NCBI GenBank assembly: GCA_951640165.1
Contig: OX621241.1
Span: 7,016,001 to 7,080,000 of the forward strand
Length of the DNA stretch: 64,000 nt
Source: Pseudoips prasinana
Lineage: Eukaryota; Arthropoda; Insecta; Lepidoptera; Nolidae
Reading direction: 5' to 3'
Position 1 is the stretch's first letter. Every line of letters begins with the position of its first letter. The notes beneath the pieces are model-generated. The model searched no databases and was not told the origin of the DNA. It worked only from the letters and a program-made list of their open reading frames with translations. Positions 40,482 through 50,719 of the stretch are shown here, piece after piece. Made by a program: the position numbers and the translations under genes.

Positions 40482-40800
40482 TTACTTATTGATTAACTTT
40501 TCCCATTGACCCGATGTCCTAAGTGTTATGCCTTGAAGTAGTATTTTTCTGCGATTAATATTGATACTAAAATTGTTCGAAAATGCTGAAGTAACAATTA
40601 AAACCATTAAAATATTGATTGATTATCAATCCATGTGCAAAATAAACAATAGAATTTTGTTGCGATGCCCACATGTGTTTTGTTCTTACCAGGGACCAGT
40701 TGTAATTCTCTATCATCATGAAGATGCTGAACATGTGCAATTTTGGTCTTGTAAAAATGTGCAAAGCTTTTAACTAGAATATATGAAAGTATTGATATAA
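40482..40800. other. no gene seen
   Basis: A 70-codon plus-strand frame (40561-40773) and a similar-sized minus-strand one overlap; neither has a recognisable motif. Confidence 0.35.
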
Positions 40801-41107
40801 TCTATACATATAATAAAATCGTAGGAAAGTCAAAACTGTAAATTGAATATTTTTTTAAAGGTTACTTGGGCCGTGCCATCTACAATGGATATCGAAGCCA
40901 AAAATATAGTTTTAGAATTTTAGTCCGTTTGTCTGTATGTATGTCCGGGCTAAACTCAAAAAGTACTGCATGGATTTACTTCAAATTTTGCATGAATATT
41001 ACTTAGAGGTCGGGTCAACATATAGGGTACATATTATCACGCCTTCGGGGGAGGAGCTGTGATAATTTATAAAGTTTAACGCGGGTGAAACCGCGGGGCA
41101 CAGCTAG
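40801..41107 (+). mobile_element. non-autonomous Helitron, 307 bp
   Basis: It starts TCTATACATATAATAAAATC and ends GCGGGTGAAACCGCGG, GGCACAGCTAG. It is inserted between A (40800) and T (41108). It is the same subfamily as 42455-42775 and 44428-44741. Confidence 0.9.
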
Positions 41108-41348
41108 TCTGATATAAGATACGGTTTAGGAATCTTTATTTCTCATAAGAATAAAATGGCATAAGTTTGAACGTGGTTACTGGAAGGGTGTGCCACCGCT
41201 TGAAAAGAAGAAAGATGTTTAGTGTTGCACGGAAGAAGGTTTTCACCAAAGCAGTAGAATACCACGGTATGTTAAGTCATTGCCAGACTGGAGGAAAAGG
41301 AATAAGAGGATGGAGCTCCCGAGAGAGTATGCAAGTTTCTGCTAATTA

Positions 41349-42136
41349 AGGTTCCGTAGCCAAATGGCAAAAAACGGAACCCTTATAGATTGGTCCCTTA
41401 TGGATGTCTGTCTGTCTGTCCGTCCGTATGTCACAGCCACTTTTTCTGAAACTATAAGAGCTGTACTGTTGAAACTTGGTAAGTAGATGTATTCTGTGAA
41501 CCGCATTAAGATTTTCAAACAATAATAAAAAAAGAACAATAATTTTGGGGGTTCCCCATACATAGAAATTAAACTCAAATTTTTTTTTTCAGTCTACCCA
41601 TACATGCGGGGTACCTATGGATAGGCCTTCAAAGATGATATTGAGGTTTCTAATATATTTTTATTCTAAACTGAATAGTTTGCGCCAGAGACACGTCCAA
41701 AGACAGACACTTCCACTTTAAAATAAAATAAATTGTATAAATGTTTCATTCCGTGTACCTAAATATCTGTAATATGTAACTAGAAATAATAATTGTATTA
41801 CTACAAACATGTTCTGACTATTTACAAGCGCTTTTTTAAAGTCTACGTGAATAAAAACCTGTTTAGTTTATTTATTTATTTTATTTTAAGTGGTAAAATA
41901 CGTGCCCCCCCCCTGTAACTTCTAAAATAAGAGAATGATAAAACTAAAAAAATATATGATGTACATTCCCATGCAAACTTCCACCGAAAATTGGTTTAAA
42001 CGAGATCCAGTAAGTAGTTTTTTTTAATACGTCATAAATCGTAAACTGCAATTTACCTTTCATTTAACTAACTAAAATACTTGCTGCTAGGGAACCCTTC
42101 ATGGGCAAGTCCGACTCACACTTGGCCGGTTTTTTA
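41349..42136 (+). mobile_element. 'GGTTCCGTAGCCAAATGGC' interspersed repeat, interrupted
   Basis: It runs from AAGGTTCCGTAGCCAAATGG through the TGTCTGTCTGTCCGTCCG tract to CAAGTCCGACTCACACTTGG and CCGGTTTTTT. This is a widespread lepidopteran dispersed repeat. A LINE tail (41720-41887) lies inside it. The minus-strand 78-codon frame over the left part is not a gene. Confidence 0.7.
41720..41887 (+). mobile_element. LINE 3' end nested in the repeat above
   Basis: GTGTACCTAAATATCTGTAA, CAAACATGTTCTGACTATTT, AGCGCTTTTTTAAAGTCTAC and GTGAATAAAAACC, then TTTA repeats. It matches the end of 48290-48670. Confidence 0.65.
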
Positions 42137-42454
42137 TTTCATCAAGTGCGAAAACTAGCATAGTATCTAACTTGTGGTTAGCTGTTGACGCTTACGTTAC
42201 ACGGGCATCACTCACGCGTTGCCGACAACTCCCCTGTCGCCGACATGTTTTGTTGGCTTAACATGCTCCCCAAGACACGAAAAGTAGCCTCTCAACCAAC
42301 TCGTCCGAAAAAAATCTGCGTTTGCACATAATTGTGTAATTTGTCCCGCCCAGATTACTTATTTCTATCGAAACATGTTTATGGCCGGATTTCGGCTATC
42401 TGTCATAGCCGAATTCGACCAACTTACTGTTTTTAGGATGATAGATATTTAAGA
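42137..42454. other. no gene; SINE-D-like debris
   Basis: CATGCTCCCCAAGACACG near 42260 resembles text at 13520 and 9465, so part may be a worn tRNA-headed SINE. Boundaries cannot be set. Confidence 0.3.
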
Positions 42455-42775
42455 CTAGCTGTGCCCCGCGGTTTTACCCGCGTTAAATTTTAATAATTAT
42501 CGTAGCTCCTTCCTCGTATGTGATAACGTGATAATATGTTGCCTATAAGTTGACCCGACCTCTTAGTAAAATTTATGCAAAATTTGAAGTAAATCCATGC
42601 AGTACTTTTTGAGTTTAGCCCGGACATACATACAGACAAACAGACATACAGACAAAAATTCTAAAAACTATATTTTTAGCTTCGATATCGATTGTAGATC
42701 ACGCCCCAAGTATCCTTTTAAAAAAATATTCAATGCACAGTTTTGACTTTCCTACGATTTTATTATATGTATAGA
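42455..42775 (-). mobile_element. non-autonomous Helitron, 321 bp
   Basis: On the minus strand it runs from TCTATACATATAATAAAATC to the hairpin and CTAG. It lies between A (42454) and T (42776). It is nearly the same length and sequence as 40801-41107. Confidence 0.9.
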
Positions 42776-42847
42776 TTTAATTAAATTGATAAAATTAAAT
42801 TGCGTCCCTTATATCCTGCTGATCGAATTTAGGATAGGCAGCCTCAA

Positions 42848-42906
42848 AAGAGATTAGCCATCTACGTGGAACACATAAGATGTCCCACTTAGATGGCTAA
42901 TCTCTA
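42848..42906. repeat. hairpin, about 20-bp arms
   Basis: AGAGATTAGCCATCTACGTG faces CACTTAGATGGCTAATCTCT with one or two mismatches and a short loop. Confidence 0.75.
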
Positions 42907-42923
42907 GCTAGCAGTAGTAGGCT

Positions 42924-43063
42924 AGTGTACAGACGCCAGCACATCAAGCTACCCCAATCTGTCATATTTCTTATATAGATTTTCAACTTTATCACTTACG
43001 CATAAGGTTCACTTTCAATTGGGGAAATTTGACAAATAGGGGTAGCTTGCTGTGCTGGCGTAC
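42924..43063. mobile_element. MITE, uninterrupted, about 140 bp
   Basis: AGACGCCAGCACATCAAGCT, ACCCCAATCTGTCATATTTC and the inverted end GGTAGCTTGCTGTGCTGGCG. This is the empty form of the MITE that carries the LINE at 26569-28583 and shows AAGGTTCACTTTC where that LINE inserted. Confidence 0.85.
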
Positions 43064-43107
43064 ATAAGTAAATACATAATAATTCTTTGCACTGATCCTT
43101 TACTTCC

Positions 43108-43230
43108 ATTATCCGATGGGACGGCTAGCCGACACGCTCGGTAAGAAGTCAGAACCGAAAGCTTAAGTGGTCTTCGAACCAAAACCGCCAACAATCAGAC
43201 TCTGGGCTGCCGAGAATCCCAGCACCCAGG
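43108..43230 (-). mobile_element. possible SINE-D-like debris
   Basis: AGACTCTGGGCTGCCGAGAA resembles CAGACTTCGGGCTGCTAA near 13560. It is followed by SINE-A core sequence. Low confidence. Confidence 0.3.
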
Positions 43231-43388
43231 ACAGATATTTGTTTGCATTAACATGTCTATTTGTCCTAAGTCTGGAAGTATTTGTTATAAAATAAAGTAG
43301 TTTATCAGTTGTCTGGTTCAACGAAAAGCTTTGCTTAGTTTGGGATCAGATGGCTGGTGAAATATTTCCCAGAAGATTATTATTGTTT
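43224..43388 (+). mobile_element. SINE-A fragment (core and tail)
   Basis: CACCCAGGACAGATATTTGT, TGTCCTAAGTCTGG, ATCAGTTGTCTGGTTC and TTTGGGATCAGATGG with an ATT tail. The tRNA-like head is replaced by other sequence. Confidence 0.7.
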
Positions 43389-43397
43389 TAACAGAAA

Positions 43398-43495
43398 AAT
43401 CCCAATATTACTATTTTTGGCCCTACCTGAAATTTGAACCTAGGACCTCATTATCTGCCTTCGCTACGGCTAGACCAACGCGGCAGTTATCTTCT
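43398..43495 (-). mobile_element. tRNA-like SINE head (SINE-D type)
   Basis: Reversed: CGCGTTGGTCTAGCCGTAGC (A-box region) and GGTCCTAGGTTCAAATTTC (B-box region), then GGTAGGGCCAAAAATAG. A similar head is at 49600-49680. Confidence 0.5.
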
Positions 43496-43888
43496 GTAGA
43501 GTATTCATTACCAATGCTAGGTTGGATACTTAACCACATGGATACATTCTTCCATATCTGGCTGCACTAGCACATTCTGTCCATTTCCTAAGGCCCGTGT
43601 AAAATTCGTTATTTACCTACTTAAAAAATACAAATTTGGCCTACAAAGGTTCCCAATAAAGCTGTATTGCTGTATAATGCTTTAATTTGTATTTCGTCCT
43701 CGTTCTTTTACTTCTAAAGGCTTCTCAAAAGAAGGAAAACGGTAATAAATCGTGTTCTTAAACGAAAATCGTGTAACAAGCTTCATTGGATTCGAAATTT
43801 CCTCTTGATATTTATTTGAAGCTTTCGTTTATGATTGTATAAGAGTTGGATTTCTTAGTTAGGTTATGTTTATTTTTGTTAATTAACT

Positions 43889-44292
43889 TCGTGTCCCGGG
43901 TTCGATTCCCGCGCCGGACAACTATTTATATAATCCATAAATAGTTATTCTGAGTCTGGATGTAATTTTGACGGTCATCGCAGTCTAATTGGTAGTGCTC
44001 CTGCCTACGAAGCTGGTGGCCCTGGGTCCAAATCCTTTGTTTCTGACAAATATTTGTTTCTGAGTCATGGATGTTTTCTACGTATTTCAGTATTTATCTA
44101 TCTATATAAGTATGTAGGTATATCGTCGCCTGGTACCCATAGTACAAGCTTTGCTTAATTTGGGGCTAGGATGATCTGTGTGACATTGTCCCTAGATATT
44201 ATTATTATTAATTTGTGTCCGTATATTATACTATGTTTGTAAAATACACCGCGACACAGGGATTAGATTCACTAGTACGGGCGTTGTTTGTT
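43889..44292 (+). mobile_element. SINE-B copy split by SINE-C
   Basis: The left part (43889-43968) has CGTGTCCCGGGTTCGATTCC, the CAACTATTT hairpin and CTGAGTCTGGATGTAATTT. The right part (44209-44292) resumes with TAATTTGTGTCCGTATATTA and the 3' end GCGTTGTT. The head before the B box is absent. TAATTT is duplicated at the junctions (43963-43968 and 44209-44214). Confidence 0.85.
43969..44208 (+). mobile_element. SINE-C copy inside SINE-B
   Basis: Head with CGCAGTCTAATTGGTAGTGC, a damaged B box (GGTCCAAATCC), TTTCTGAGTCATGGATG, GTACCCATAGTACAAGCTTT and (ATT)n. The hairpin left arm is partly lost. Confidence 0.85.
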
Positions 44293-44322
44293 AAAATAAC
44301 CAAAAAGTTTCTTGGGCCAATT

Positions 44323-44420
44323 AACACACTGCCGTCTGATCTCTAACTAGGCAGAGCCTGTACTTTGGTAACCAGAGAACTGATAAACATACTAACATCT
44401 ATATTTCTTATTACATACGT
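44323..44420 (-). mobile_element. SINE-A/C-like 3' fragment
   Basis: ACACACTGCCGTCTGATCTC, TAACTAGGCAGAGCCTGTAC and GGTAACCAGAGAACTGATAA match the reversed 3' half of the SINE-A/C tail. A Helitron lies immediately to the right. Confidence 0.55.
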
Positions 44421-44427
44421 ATTATAG

Positions 44428-44741
44428 ATAGCTGTGCCCCGCGGTTTTACCCGAGTTTAATTTTATAAGTTACCACAGCTTCTCCCCCGTAGGTGATAGC
44501 GTGATAATATGTCGCCTATATGTTGACACGACCTCTTAGTAATATTCATCTAAAATTTGAAGTAAATCCATTCCGTACTTTTTGAGTTTAGCCCGGACAT
44601 ACATACAGACAAACAGACAAAAATTCTAAAAACTATATTTTTGGCTTCGATATCTATTGTGGATCACGCCCCAAGTCTCCTTTTAAAAAAAATATTCAAT
44701 GTACAGTTTTGACTTTCCTACGATTTTATTATATGTATAGA
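44428..44741 (-). mobile_element. non-autonomous Helitron, 314 bp
   Basis: Same subfamily as 40801 and 42455: minus-strand start TCTATACATATAATAAAATC and GC hairpin GGTAAAACCGCGGGGC. The 3' CTAG is changed to CTAT. Confidence 0.85.
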
Positions 44742-45600
44742 TGTTTATCAGTTGTTTGGCTTTCAGCGTTTACGTCTAAATTGAACATAACTGAGGATAT
44801 TTTTTTAAAGAACCCTTTTCATAAGAACTATTAAACATAAATGCTACGATGTCAAAATGGGTTTAGTCGGAATTGCATAGAATGGGGGTCATTATATATC
44901 TTTCCCTTTAGGTTTGATGGTAACCAGCACAGAAAATATAACCATTCAGTATTATTATTATAATGGACAGTTTCGGTTTTTTCAGGAGATCATTCTCAGA
45001 GTGAATGCGATATCGGTAGGTCGCTTTGGTCCTGAAGAGAATCCTTTAAATATATCGAAATTAGCTCACCTCAATTCATTAAATTATTTGGAGCTTTTAG
45101 ATCAAAAGTCAGGTTTACTGCCAGCTGAATCACGGTGATCGTAGTTATTACACATGGTCGTTACATACACATGATTATTACCACCATGATAAAAATGATA
45201 AGAGGTTTTCGAATAAAACATCTTTAAAAAATGTCTCTCATCCAGTGAAAGCCCATAAAGGAACATACAAATATCTGTCTTATTTGTGATGGTCACTGGC
45301 AAGTGGAATTAGAAGGGAAACTCATTTACAGCCTTAGTCCATTAATACACAGGTATTCGAAATTGCAAATTTTAGTTTCTACGAGGTATCCATATTATAT
45401 TTGAAGGGGGTGCAGGAATCTCTCAGCAGATAGGATAATTATTTACGACACGCTTTTGAATTTTATTGCATTATTCGCATTGCAAAGCGTTAAACTAATC
45501 TCAAAAATGGGAAATCATAAATTCGAACCAGCACCATATACCAATCCGGGGTAGGTGCGCTGTTTTAAACTACGAACGACATACACTGGCATATATATTA
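44742..45600. other. no gene; short repeat at 45455-45530
   Basis: The piece TTCGCATTGCAAAGCG with CAAAAATGGGAAATCATAAA relates to 17845-17925. A 74-codon frame at 44914 has no recognisable motif. Confidence 0.35.
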
Positions 45601-46104
45601 TACAGTCGTGGTCAACTAATTAGGGACATTCAAGATAGTGAAGGGCTATAAACGGTTATGTACATATAAATATAAAACCCTATTGATTTCTCAGCACCTA
45701 TTATTTGCATAATATGGTCCGATTATTATGCTATAAATGGCTGTAAATAAAAGATTAAATAAATAGTAAGATTAAACATGTATTAAATATTAAGGTACAA
45801 TTCTGTAGTGGACATTTAATTAAGGACAGTAAAGTATAATGAAAAATACAGTTAAACAAAACTTATAATCTGCAGGGTTATAATATCTTTAACAGCTCCA
45901 TTTTATTACGTGTAAAATCAGTACCCAGTAGCAAAACCTTTGTTAGTAATTACCGCTTAACACCGATGTGGCATAGACATTATCAGTTTCTGACATGTCT
46001 CGACAGGAATGTTTGCCCATGCCTCACAAAAAGCTTCATGAAGTTCATCCAAATTTGTATTACGATAACACAACATTTAAATTGTTCAAAAACTATGGTA
46101 TGCA

Positions 46105-46550
46105 ATGCAGTGCAACATTTCAAGTGCTATAACAGCTTTAAATGTGTCCAGAACAAAAAAATCGAGAAAAACGACTCCGCAAGAAGACAGAATGATAACC
46201 AGGTTAGCTAAGAAAGATCCGTTTCTAGGCTCTATTTTAATTAAACACGAAGTGTTTGGGGCAAACGAAAGAGCCGGTGTATCTGCGAGGACCGTTCGAC
46301 GACGTTTGGTAGAAGCAGGGTTGTTCGGAAGAGTGGCTCGCAAAGTACCGTTGTTGAAGAAAGAACAAAAAAAATGCTCATTTGGCGTTTGCACATAAAT
46401 ATGGACATTGGACCTACGCCCAATGGCAACATGTACTTTTATCCAACGAGACCAAGGTTAATTTGATTTCTTCAGATGGAAGGCAATATGTACGGCGTCC
46501 TGTAAAAGCGGAAATGAATCCAAGATTCACAAAAAAAACAGGTGAAACAC
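46105..46550 (+). pseudogene. Tc1-type transposase N-terminal part
   Basis: From about 46140 the frame reads RTKKSRKTTPQEDRMITRLA, AKKDPFLGSILIKHEVFGAN and AGVSARTVRRRLVEAGL, a Tc1 helix-turn-helix region. Near 46370 it shifts to a second frame with AFAHKYGHWTYAQWQHVLLS, followed by NETKVNLISSDGRQYVRRP, where the first catalytic D of the usual SDET motif is N. After NPRFTKKTGE the protein-like text stops at a CA-repeat tract, so the second and third catalytic residues are missing. Not functional. Confidence 0.85.
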
Positions 46551-46559
46551 AAACATACA

Positions 46560-46640
46560 GACAGACATGCACACACACACGCGCGCGCTCACTCACACAC
46601 ACACATACACACATAAACACACGCACACACATAGAAAGCC
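46560..46640. repeat. (CA)n-rich microsatellite inside the Tc1 relic
   Basis: ACACACACACGCGCGCGCTC and ACTCACACACACACATACAC. It replaces the transposase C-terminal half. Confidence 0.85.
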
Positions 46641-46958
46641 AATACAAACATACCGACGAAAAATCTTTCATACGCCACAGATTATGTTATTAATGTAACT
46701 ATACACACGTAAATTTAATTTGTATAAAATCGAAATTTAGTTTCGACAATATTTATTTGGTACTTTTTTCCTTGTTTTTCCTTTTATCTTGTCTGGTATT
46801 CTAAGTTAAAAAAAATACATTAAAACTTAATGTTAAAATACCAAACTGTTGTACTATTGGCTGCTAATAAACCATTTGTTTATTTATTTATTTATATGTA
46901 CATAACCGGTTATAGCCCTTCACTATCTTGAATGTCCCTAATTAGTTGACCACGACTG

Positions 46959-47949
46959 TTTATATATATATTATTGTAACTCCTTAATAAATACTCATCA
47001 CATGATTGCTGAACTGCAAGGGAATTGCCGATGATCCATAACAGTAATTGCATACACATATGATCTTATAAAAACGATACATATATTCCTTGTTCACGCT
47101 CACGTTTCCCGCCATTTTACTTTCCGTATAAAGCATATATCGTCCATTATTTGTCCTCCATAGACATTTTAAGCTCAACAGTTGCTTACTCTTCGAAACA
47201 CGTGTAGCGCTTTGACCCAGCACTAATACCCTTTTCTACAGTCATCTACATGCTCATTAATCAACAAGATTAGCAAATCTTCTCAATTAATCGGCATCGT
47301 TGTAAACAACAGTTATTGAAGTGACATCATTTAATTTATTAAAGGATTTTAAAAATATACTTTCCTTGAACGTGAATTATGGATGCCACTTTACATGGAG
47401 CTTGTTTAAGATTATATACAGTTGGATTTGGAAATATGATTAGAGAGTGCCAAATATAGACAGTTGGAAATGGTGAATAGATTTTCTTTTTTCTGTATGG
47501 TACTAAATTTTTGACTTATAATACACTAAAGTTCGCAATTGGACTACAATAGTGTTTCAATCCGATTTCGAAGACATTTTTTGTGTCTCACTAGGTCACT
47601 GGATTGTACCAAGTTCCACAATCTTTTATTATTTTTAGTGAAGGACAACATCCACTGAGACAGCTAGTAAACTTAATTTGCGTTATACTTTAATTAAACT
47701 TGATTAAGATTTACGACCGTTCGTATTTCAGTGTAAAAATGTAACTTTATCTGCTGCTTTATTATTTTTAATTACGACAGTCCAAAAGGGGGGGGCTTAT
47801 GACCTTGATATAGAAGTTATGTATTTAAACAATGAATATTTAATATTACTAGCGTAGATACCTAAGACTACAAATAATAATATATCCTACATAGTTGAAT
47901 AGTCAATTTACACATTGACCAATTTTTCCGAAATTTGGCCAGCAGCTCT
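46959..47949. other. no gene seen
   Basis: Starts with a (TA)n tract; otherwise unassigned AT-rich sequence. Confidence 0.4.
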
Positions 47950-48070
47950 ATTACTATCATCACATCAGCCGGAAAAAGTTCACCGCTGGATTAAGGCGTC
48001 CCTCAATTATCTCCACAATGGCATTTCACTGCCGGCATCGAGCGGCTTCCAGCGACTCTTGCAACATCGC
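47950..48070 (-). mobile_element. RTE-like 3' tail, diverged
   Basis: Reversed: AGTCGCTGGAAGCCGCTCGA, GCCGGCAGTGAAATGCC, TTGTGGAGATAATTGAGGG and CCGGCTGATGTGATGATAG, matching the order in the copy at 38025. Confidence 0.6.
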
Positions 48071-48289
48071 CAATCCACCTAGTACCACATATACATAAAC
48101 ATTGTTTGTTTTATGTATGGTTGCATAGAAACGGAATCCACATAGAGATATTTGTAATATTTATAGGCTATCTCTGTTACGGGTTTCCTGTGGATTTTGT
48201 GGTTTGATATGAGTTAGATTTGGAGGCGACTTCAATCCTCTCGACTTCTTATCTCTCTTTACTGAGGCATACAAATCATAATAGGTAGT

Positions 48290-48670
48290 AGATGAACCCA
48301 CTGAGTTTGTTTCACTGGGTCTTCTCAGTTGGGGCGCATTGCATCCGGTGGTAGCATTAAAGCGCGACCGTCGTTATTAACACAAGGTCCGTCATAATAA
48401 TAGTACCTTAATATAGACAGAACCATTGACAATATGTAGTAAAAATATTAGACTTAAACTAGATAATTAAACATAATCTCTTGATAATAACTTGATACGA
48501 GCTAGCTAAATATCAATGCTATAATAAAATAAATTTTATAAATGTTTTCATACCATGTGTACCTAAATATCTATGTTACTAGAAATAATAATGTTTACAA
48601 CTATATTACTACAGACATGTTCTGACTATTTATAAGCGTTTTATTAAAGTCTACGTGAAAAAAAAATAAT
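48290..48670 (+). mobile_element. LINE 3' end, 'GTCTACGTGAATAAA' type
   Basis: CCCACTGAGTTTGTTTCACT, GGGTCTTCTCAGTTGGGGCG, CATCCGGTGGTAGCATTAAA and TAAAGTCTACGTGAAAAAAA. This is the fullest copy of this family in the window (compare 35655-36085). No coding part. Confidence 0.65.
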
Positions 48671-49081
48671 AATAATAGAACACCTTGTATCATACGCCTC
48701 AATCACACTCACGGTCTCACAGTTGAACTCATTTGACAACACTCACTTGTTGAACTGGCAAACTACGTCAAAAAACGTCAATCAGAAAATGGTTTTCCAA
48801 ACAGGACTTATGTTCGAACCGAAAACCTAGTAAAATATCAGTTTACAAAATTTGCGAAATAAATTTTCCACTTCGCGTTACAACTTGCCTATTGGCTGAT
48901 GATTTTTTTATGAAGAGCCAAAATTGCTAGCAATCTGACATTCTACGAGTTGTAAAACATAGTTCAATGTTGTATAAAGTATAAATAAAATTCAAACAGT
49001 AAAACGCTACCATTTCTGTAAACCTTAGCTCTAGAAGCCACCCACGGGTCACGTGTAGGCTTCGATATTTACGTACTAAGA
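48671..49081. other. no gene seen
   Basis: Unassigned sequence before the minisatellite. Confidence 0.4.
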
Positions 49082-49398
49082 TTGATGTTTATTTTAGCTA
49101 GAAACCTTACACGTGATCAATAGACTTGATGTTTATTTTAGCTCTAGAAACTCTATACGTGACCCATGGAGCTTGATGTTTATTTTAGCCCATAAACACT
49201 ATACGTGGACTTATTGTTTATAATAGTTTTAGAAACCTTGACATGACCCCATGGCAGTTGATATTTATTTTAGCTCTAGAAACCCTACGCCTGACCCATG
49301 GGGCTTGATGTTCATTTCGCTCTAGAAACCCTACGCTTGAACCATGGGTCTTAATGTTTATTTTAACTCTAGAAACTCTATACGTGACCTATGGACCA
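49082..49398. repeat. minisatellite, about 46-bp unit, 7 copies
   Basis: Units begin near 49082, 49127, 49174, 49214, 49259, 49306 and 49352 and read like TTGATGTTTATTTTAGCTCT, AGAAACTCTATACGTGACCC, ATGGAGC. Single-base changes and small indels separate the units. No coding signal. Confidence 0.9.
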
Positions 49399-49413
49399 GT
49401 TACAATGGGGACT

Positions 49414-49682
49414 AGCCAGATGCCAAATTCGCGGGATCACAAGTGCATGTCCAAACACAGGGGAACATTTTATTCCATCACTCTCATGATCATATCGGAC
49501 GACTAACGATGCGACCGAAAAGAGGTCAGGCACAGGTCTGACGGCTTTTTGTGCTCTCCGAGAAAGAGAAATTACTCTTTACAGAAAAATTCCATAATCA
49601 CTTTTAGGCCCGACCCGGGATTTTAACCAGAACTCCATTAATTGCCTTTGATCACGTAACCGCTCGGCCATCGAGACATTTC
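49414..49682 (-). mobile_element. SINE-D-like element
   Basis: CACAGGGGAACATTTTATTC, TTTTTGTGCTCTCCGAGAAA, GGCCCGACCCGGGATTTTAA and ATCACGTAACCGCTCGGCCA. Reversed, the last gives TGGCCGAGCGGTTACGTGAT, a tRNA-like A-box region with a worn B box after it. Related to 13430-13615 and 43398-43495. Confidence 0.55.
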
Positions 49683-50257
49683 TACTTCATATTTCTACTA
49701 AGTATCTTGAGGAAGTTCTAACGAGGTTCAGAAATTGATACAGAAAGTCCGCAGTCCGCATATAGACGGCCCGTGACGAAAATTTTCATTACGACGTCGA
49801 TTCCACTGGACTAGTTTTGTGCGACGAATTCGTAATCGCAAGTTTTTCAGTTTTGCTGGCTCTGTGGCTTTGTAATGAATGGTTCCATTTGCTCGGCCAT
49901 TACATAATACAGGCGATATAGGACCGCAGTAGCACACAAATTATGGTTTAATTAAAAAACCGCGTTAATTGAACATACGGTGAACTTCTTCTTCTTAGCG
50001 AGTCGATGGCAGTCTAAATGTGTCCGCCCAGAACTTTTGAACCATTTGAAAGTCTAATATCGATTACTAATAATTTTAAGATGTAAAATTATTATATATT
50101 TATTATAGTAATTAAAAAAATGATAATCACTAATCAATTAAATAATCACAGTGTAAATATATTATTATAACATAGCAGCTACGTCACAACCGTTGCGCGA
50201 CTATTGAGTACTTATAACACCACGCAGACAGGTTTGCGATCGCAGTATGATTTTCTC
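49683..50257. other. no gene seen
   Basis: A 69-codon minus-strand frame (49728-49937) has no recognisable motif. Confidence 0.4.
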
Positions 50258-50325
50258 AGAAAGAAGCTGCTTCTACACCCCCCACGGGATAAGATGGGGT
50301 GAAGATATTCTGATATTTGCTGTCG
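50258..50325 (-). mobile_element. RTE-like tail fragment
   Basis: ACACCCCCCACGGGATAAGA and TGGGGTGAAGATATTCTG correspond to the reversed start of the tail at 7371-7588 and to the end of the one at 63571. Confidence 0.45.
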
Positions 50326-50698
50326 TCAGCACACATACAGTCTAGGAATGTGTAGCATGTTGCGGCTCATTTTTCATTAAATTTATCAGACACATTAGCC
50401 AAATGATTTCGATAGAACGTCCACGCTGACATGATAGGAAAAAAGTTAGGTGTAAGTTCATTGGCTTAACATTTTACAAGTCCTGGGTGTATTACCATTT
50501 CCAAGTCCGGGCTGCTGGGATAACGCTTGCCCCACCCCGGTGCCGAACCCGAGTCAAACCGAACATTATCTTTGGTGAAACACACTAGCCTGTACACCAC
50601 CTCTATACTTACTATGCACTTGTTAGCTTGGAATCGATATAATAAGTATATAACTATATATATTACATGTTGGTAGATAAAATACATACATTCATACA
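50326..50698. other. no gene; possible tRNA-type debris near 50500
   Basis: CGGTGCCGAACCCGAGTCAA may be a worn, reversed B box. Nothing else is recognised. Confidence 0.3.
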
Positions 50699-50719
50699 TA
50701 GACTCACGCCTATTTCCCA

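Larger units (their letters stand above)
45603..46958 (+). mobile_element. Tc1-like relic with about 62-bp terminal repeats
   Basis: CAGTCGTGGTCAACTAATTA, GGGACATTCAAGATAGTG and AAGGGCTATAAACGGTTATG at the left appear in reverse complement at 46895-46958. Both ends sit in TATA-type sequence, though the right TA is changed. The inside has a partial transposase and a (CA)n tract where the catalytic half should be. Confidence 0.9.

Noticed and set aside
41167..41349. 60-codon basic frame next to a Helitron
   Set aside because: No recognisable domain; length is compatible with chance.
44914..45138. 74-codon frame as a host exon
   Set aside because: No splice-site pattern or protein similarity I can name.
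46382..46693. Frames through the CA tract (THTHTH and the reverse VCVCV)
   Set aside because: Only the first about 55 codons are Tc1-derived; the rest is microsatellite.
49082..49398. CRISPR array
   Set aside because: Units are contiguous without unique spacers, diverged, and in a eukaryotic TE-rich context.
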